Source: Halieaceae bacterium UBA4452 (GTDB taxonomy: Bacteria > Pseudomonadota > Gammaproteobacteria > Pseudomonadales > Halieaceae). From it: a stretch of DNA of 10,938 bases. The position numbers and the translations under genes are program-made. Below, piece by piece: positions 7,593-10,938 of this stretch. Below the pieces are notes generated by a model. The model had not been told where the DNA came from, did no database searches, and was given only the letters and a program-made list of their open reading frames with translations. The stretch's first letter is position 1; each line of letters starts with the position of its first letter. The DNA lies in assembly GCA_002389505.1 (NCBI GenBank), contig DGPA01000032.1, positions 1 to 10,938 on the forward strand, read 5' to 3'.

Positions 7593-10500
7593 TGGCCCAT
7601 CCAGAAACGGTGCCGCGCTGGACAGATTTATTCGTCACGCGCCCTGTGGTGGCGATCATTGGTTCTCTGGCTCTACTGCTTATCGGTATCCGCTCGGTCA
7701 TTGAATTACCGGTCATCCAATTCCCCGTTATCCAAAGCTCGTCGTTAGAGATCAGCACGATTTATTCAGGCGCCAGCGCCGAGACAGTGCGCGGCTTTGT
7801 GTCAGAGCCCATCGAGCGGGTCGCCGCTACGGTCCCTGGGGTAGATTATGTTGAGTCGATCACCACCAGCGGCTCAAGTCTGGTCAAAGTGTGGCTGAAT
7901 CTCAACGAAAGCAGTACCGACGCGCTAGCGGAGCTGAATACTCGCTTGAGCCAGATTCGCTATGAGCTACCCGAGGGCACCGAAGACCCTTCTATCGAGG
8001 TAATTCGGGCTGACAGTCCTTACGCCAGTTTTTATCTGGCGCTAACGATTCCCGATAACGAGACCCCCTCCTCGATCACCGACCTTATGCAGCGAGAAAT
8101 ATTGCCGCGGTTGACATCAATAACCGGCATTCAAAATGCGATTAATTCAGGCATCCGCCCTGCTATGCGCATTTGGTTAGACACGTCGCGCATGGCCGCG
8201 CTGAACGTTAGCGCCGATGATATTCAGCAAGCGCTACGCGAAAACAATGTCATCAGTACCCTGGGACGGGCGCAAAATAATGCCCAGCAGGTCGATTTAG
8301 TCGCTAATACTGAAGCGCGCTCCCCGGAAGATTTTGCCGACATCGTCTTGCTCAATGCCGAGGGCGTCGACATTCGCCTGGGTGATGTCGCCCGAGTGAC
8401 GACAGGGGCAGAGGAAGCTAGCCAGCTCACTCGCCAGGGTCTGACCGAAGTCGTCTTTATGGGTATCTATCCGGCGCCAGGGGCTAACGAAATTGCTGTA
8501 GCTGATGCGCTTTACGCCGAGGTAGCGAGCATTAAAGAAACGTTGCGCGACGACTTGGATTTTTTTATCGCCTATGACGTTACGCTCTACATGCGCGATG
8601 CTCTGCGAGAGATTTTTATCACTCTCGCAGAAACGATCGTTCTGGTTGGCTTTGTGGTCGTGGCGCTGATGGGGTCCTTTCGTTCTGCGCTCGTACCATT
8701 ATTAACCATTCCCATTTCACTACTGGGCGCTATTGCCGCTATGTCCATCATGGGCTTTTCGCTCAATCTATTAACGATCTTGGCGGTGGTGCTGTCGGTA
8801 GGGCTGGTGGTCGATGACGCTATTGTGGTGGTGGAAAACGTCGCCCGACATTTGCGCGAGGGTATGAGTCGCCGACAGGCCGCCTTGGCCTCATCACGCC
8901 GCCTGTTAGCGCCCATTATAGCCATGACCCTGACCCTCGCCGTGGTCTATGCACCCATTGGCTTGCTGAGTGGGCTAACCGGTGTTTTGTTCAAAGAATT
9001 TGCTTTTGCTTTAGCCGTCGCAGTGCTCATATCAGGCGTAGTGGCGATAACACTGTCGCCTATTATGAGTGCTTGGGTATGTCCCGATCAGGGCCACGAA
9101 ACACGCGCCACACGCTGGGTCAACAAACGCTTTGATGCCACGGCGCAGGTCTATGCTCGTGTGGTGGAATTTTCGCTTAGCTACCGTTGGCAGTTGATGA
9201 CCGCGGGACTCTTTTTCAGCCTGTTAACGGGGCCGCTTTATCTCTACTCCCTGAAGGAGCTTGCCCCCATTGAAGACCAAAGTGGTCTGACCATCGTCGC
9301 TGATGGAGCGCCCGACGGTGCCATTGAAGATACCTACGATCAAATGCTAGAGGTGGTTAACACGCTGGCAAAATATGATGGCGTTTTGGACATGTGGCAT
9401 GTGGCCGCCTCCTCGGGTGGCTATGGTGGTCAAGATTTTGTTGAGCCGGGCGATCGCGACTGGTCACTGCAAGATCGAGTCTTTGAAATGTATGACGACC
9501 TGAAGCAAATAGCCCCTTTAAATGTCTTTCCCATTATGGATTCCAGTCTGCCCAGCGCTGGGCAATTTGACGTAGAGGTAGTGATTAGCAGTTCAGACGA
9601 TGCAGCAACTATGCTGCCTTATGCGAAGCAGCTGGTGGCGGCGGCTCAGGATTCTGGCTTATTTTTGTTTGCTGATACCGATTTGCGGGTGGATTTGGTT
9701 CAGGCGCATATCAATATTGATAAGCAGCGGCTAGCCGATCTGGGCATGTCCTTAGGTGACATATCAAATCAAATTGGGCTCTTAAACTCAGAAGCCTACA
9801 TCACCCGCTTCGACGACCGCGGTCGGGCCTATCGAGTGATCCCCAAAGTCGCCAGGAGTGAGCGGGCATCGCCCGAAATTATTCTCGATATGCCCATTCG
9901 CACACCCGCTGGGGACTTGGTTCCCCTCGGTGCACTTGCCAGCCTTGAGCGCATCACCGCGCCTCGGGCGCTGACGCGGTTTCAGCAAAAAAATGCCTTC
10001 AAGCTATACGGCGGGGTTATTCCTGGTACCACTAAAGAACAGGGGTTAGCATTTGTTGAGGCGAAAGCAGCCGAGATTTTACCCTCCGGCTATGTGGTTG
10101 ATTACACCGGCGAGTCCCGTGAGATTCGCAGCGAGGGCAATACGCTCATCGGCGTACTGGGCATTGCCATGGCGCTGGTATTTTTTGTCTTGGCCATTCA
10201 ATTTAACAGCTTCAGAGACCCTCTCATCATCCTGCTGGGCTCTATTCCACTGGCACTATTCGCAGCGCTAAGTATTACCTTTAGCAACCTCACCACCATT
10301 AATATCTATTCCCAGGTCGGCCTGATTACCTTGGCAGGACTGGTGGCCAAAAATGCTATTTTAATTGTCGAGTTTGCCAATCAAGCCCAACGCGATGGAC
10401 TCGCAAAGCTCGATGCCATTCGCGCAGCATCGGCAAGCCGCTTACGCCCAGTACTCATGACCACAGGCGCCACCGTCTTGGGCCACTTTCCTCTGGTGCT

Positions 10501-10693
10501 CGTGACCGGGGCTGGGGCCGAGGCACGCAACAGTATTGGCTTTATTCTGGTCGTCGGTATGCTTATTGGCACGTTCTTTACGCTGGTGCTATTACCCGCC
10601 ATTTATGCGGTGCTAGCCTCTGACCACAGTGCCGATGTCGCACCACACGAGAGCGACCTAGTCAGCCCCATGCCCATCCCGGGCGTGAGCTAA
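7589..10693 (+). CDS. RND multidrug efflux permease (AcrB/MexI-like, HAE1-type)
   Basis: Inner-membrane proton-driven transporter, the energised component of a tripartite efflux pump. At 1034 residues it is full length, with the usual duplicated layout: TM1 (about 13-31), a large periplasmic porter loop, TM2-6 (about 340-490), TM7 (near 535-555), a second large loop, and TM8-12 (about 855-1010). The proton relay is intact: Asp409/Asp410 in GLVVDDAIVVVEN, Lys921 in GLVAKNAILIVEF, Arg951 in RLRP and Thr958 in LMTT, matching AcrB D407/D408/K940/R971/T978. The intact relay and two-gene arrangement argue for an HAE1-type small-molecule pump rather than a metal (CusA-type) pump. Translation starts at ATG 7589, overlapping the adaptor stop; ATG 7592 is an alternative. 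No outer-membrane channel gene follows; the substrate is unknown. Confidence 0.95.
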   Translation: MMAHPETVPRWTDLFVTRPVVAIIGSLALLLIGIRSVIELPVIQFPVIQSSSLEISTIYSGASAETVRGFVSEPIERVAATVPGVDYVESITTSGSSLVKVWLNLNESSTDALAELNTRLSQIRYELPEGTEDPSIEVIRADSPYASFYLALTIPDNETPSSITDLMQREILPRLTSITGIQNAINSGIRPAMRIWLDTSRMAALNVSADDIQQALRENNVISTLGRAQNNAQQVDLVANTEARSPEDFADIVLLNAEGVDIRLGDVARVTTGAEEASQLTRQGLTEVVFMGIYPAPGANEIAVADALYAEVASIKETLRDDLDFFIAYDVTLYMRDALREIFITLAETIVLVGFVVVALMGSFRSALVPLLTIPISLLGAIAAMSIMGFSLNLLTILAVVLSVGLVVDDAIVVVENVARHLREGMSRRQAALASSRRLLAPIIAMTLTLAVVYAPIGLLSGLTGVLFKEFAFALAVAVLISGVVAITLSPIMSAWVCPDQGHETRATRWVNKRFDATAQVYARVVEFSLSYRWQLMTAGLFFSLLTGPLYLYSLKELAPIEDQSGLTIVADGAPDGAIEDTYDQMLEVVNTLAKYDGVLDMWHVAASSGGYGGQDFVEPGDRDWSLQDRVFEMYDDLKQIAPLNVFPIMDSSLPSAGQFDVEVVISSSDDAATMLPYAKQLVAAAQDSGLFLFADTDLRVDLVQAHINIDKQRLADLGMSLGDISNQIGLLNSEAYITRFDDRGRAYRVIPKVARSERASPEIILDMPIRTPAGDLVPLGALASLERITAPRALTRFQQKNAFKLYGGVIPGTTKEQGLAFVEAKAAEILPSGYVVDYTGESREIRSEGNTLIGVLGIAMALVFFVLAIQFNSFRDPLIILLGSIPLALFAALSITFSNLTTINIYSQVGLITLAGLVAKNAILIVEFANQAQRDGLAKLDAIRAASASRLRPVLMTTGATVLGHFPLVLVTGAGAEARNSIGFILVVGMLIGTFFTLVLLPAIYAVLASDHSADVAPHESDLVSPMPIPGVS

Positions 10694-10700
10694 CCGACCC

Positions 10701-10729
10701 TTGACCTGAGGCCGCGACAACGGTTTAAT
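10701..10729 (+). promoter_or_regulatory. Sigma70-type promoter of tRNA-Phe
   Basis: TTGACC (10701-10706, 5 of 6 to -35) and TTTAAT (10724-10729, 5 of 6 to -10) are separated by exactly 17 bases. The following ACGCGGCC is a GC-rich discriminator, typical of stable-RNA promoters under stringent (ppGpp) control. Transcription would begin near 10736, about 12 bases before the mature tRNA. It is the best promoter match I found in the window. Confidence 0.75.
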
Positions 10730-10738
10730 ACGCGGCCT
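10709..10738 (+). terminator. Possible terminator hairpin of the RND operon, overlapping the tRNA promoter
   Basis: AGGCCGCG (10709-10716) and CGCGGCCT (10731-10738) form a perfect 8-bp GC-rich stem with a 14-base loop, 15 bases after the permease stop. It is followed by TTCCTGTTT, only a partial T tract, and the loop is long, so intrinsic termination is plausible but not certain. The loop contains the -10 element of the tRNA promoter and the right arm is its discriminator. Confidence 0.4.
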
Positions 10739-10747
10739 TCCTGTTTA

Positions 10748-10823
10748 GCCCAGATAGCTCAGTCGGTAGAGCAGGGGATTGAAAATCCCCGTGTCGGCGG
10801 TTCGATTCCGTCTCTGGGCACCA
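10748..10823 (+). tRNA. tRNA-Phe (GAA)
   Basis: A complete 76-base cloverleaf. The acceptor GCCCAGA pairs fully with TCTGGGC (10813-10819). The D arm is GCTC/GAGC with loop AGTCGGTA. The anticodon stem GGGGA/TCCCC holds loop TTGAAAA with anticodon GAA at 10781-10783. The variable loop is GTGTC. The T arm is GGCGG/CCGTC (one G-U pair) with loop TTCGATT. Discriminator A is at 10820 and the CCA end is encoded at 10821-10823. All invariant positions are present, so it should be functional. Confidence 0.98.
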
Positions 10824-10938
10824 TATTTTTATAGCCGTATAAAGCCCTAATAACCATTCACCCCAACTTTTTGCCATACCTCTTTTGGCCATCTCACGCC
10901 GCGCGGATGGCCACACAACTTTCCCTCGAGGGCTTCCT
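10824..10938. other. Non-coding tail after tRNA-Phe
   Basis: No supported gene in these 115 bases. It opens with TATTTTT and contains a 6-bp inverted repeat TTTATA/TATAAA (10828-10843, 4-base loop), a longer one described separately, and the palindrome CCCTCGAGGG at 10923-10932. None is followed by a convincing T tract. The TATTTTT directly after the tRNA could help end its transcript. Confidence 0.5.
10886..10913. repeat. 8-bp inverted repeat with 12-base loop
   Basis: TGGCCATC (10886-10893) and GATGGCCA (10906-10913) are perfect inverted copies around a GC-rich 12-base loop. Neither strand shows a T tract after it, so a terminator is not supported. An operator, a hairpin in a transcript or the fringe of an element that continues past the window are open possibilities. 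Confidence 0.5.

Noticed and set aside
7720..7745. Near-repeat PVIQ-F-PVIQ in the RND permease N-terminus, possible internal duplication
   Set aside because: The position corresponds to the usual ELPVxQYP region after TM1 of RND permeases; similarity of the two halves is probably coincidental.
8587..8925. Minus-strand ORF of 112 codons inside the permease gene
   Set aside because: It is a shadow of the permease frame: no recognisable domain and a low-complexity Thr/Ser/Arg composition; the plus-strand frame has all RND motifs.
10725..10916. Minus-strand ORF of 63 codons with a peptide resembling ETESNRRHGDFQSPALP
   Set aside because: It is the antisense of tRNA-Phe. Such SNRR...SPALP peptides are a well-known false-gene artefact of translating tRNA genes.

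Overview
This window looks like the chromosome of a gammaproteobacterium. The gene order ctp protease - yibQ - hisF/A/H/B - mutY - yggX, with a stand-alone HisB and a his operon split from the other his genes, resembles the Pseudomonas-type arrangement. A marine Cellvibrionales/Pseudomonadales relative is plausible, but the exact taxon cannot be fixed from sequence alone. Coding density is very high. I see no insertion sequence, CRISPR array, phage gene or obvious pseudogene.

Layout: (1) 1-2107, plus strand: the 3' part of a carboxyl-terminal processing protease (S41, PDZ-containing; its start lies before the window), coupled by a 4-base overlap to a YibQ-type divergent polysaccharide deacetylase. 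Both proteins belong to the cell envelope. (2) 2083-4865, minus strand: a compact hisBHAF operon (transcribed hisB-hisH-hisA-hisF) for the middle steps of histidine biosynthesis. Its last gene runs tail to tail into yibQ with a 25-base overlap. (3) 4866-5028: divergent intergenic region between hisB and mutY, with a weak candidate his promoter and short direct repeats but no His-rich leader peptide. (4) 5029-6432, plus strand: mutY (A/G-mismatch adenine glycosylase) and yggX (Fe-S/oxidative damage protection and iron trafficking), probably one transcript. (5) 6504-10693, plus strand: a two-gene RND efflux unit (periplasmic adaptor plus inner-membrane permease, 4-base overlap) with no outer-membrane channel gene. 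(6) 10694-10938: a strong sigma70-type promoter with GC-rich discriminator driving tRNA-Phe(GAA). An 8-bp inverted repeat that could terminate the RND operon overlaps this promoter. The last 115 bases hold no supported gene, only short inverted repeats.

How the genes fit together: HisH and HisF form the glutamine-dependent imidazole glycerol phosphate synthase. HisA supplies its substrate and HisB dehydrates its product. MutY and YggX both relate to oxidative damage and Fe-S chemistry. The RND pair should work with a TolC-like channel encoded elsewhere. Overall this is an ordinary housekeeping region. I did not find evidence for a novel system. The most notable local structure is the overlap between the terminator-like hairpin and the tRNA-Phe promoter.
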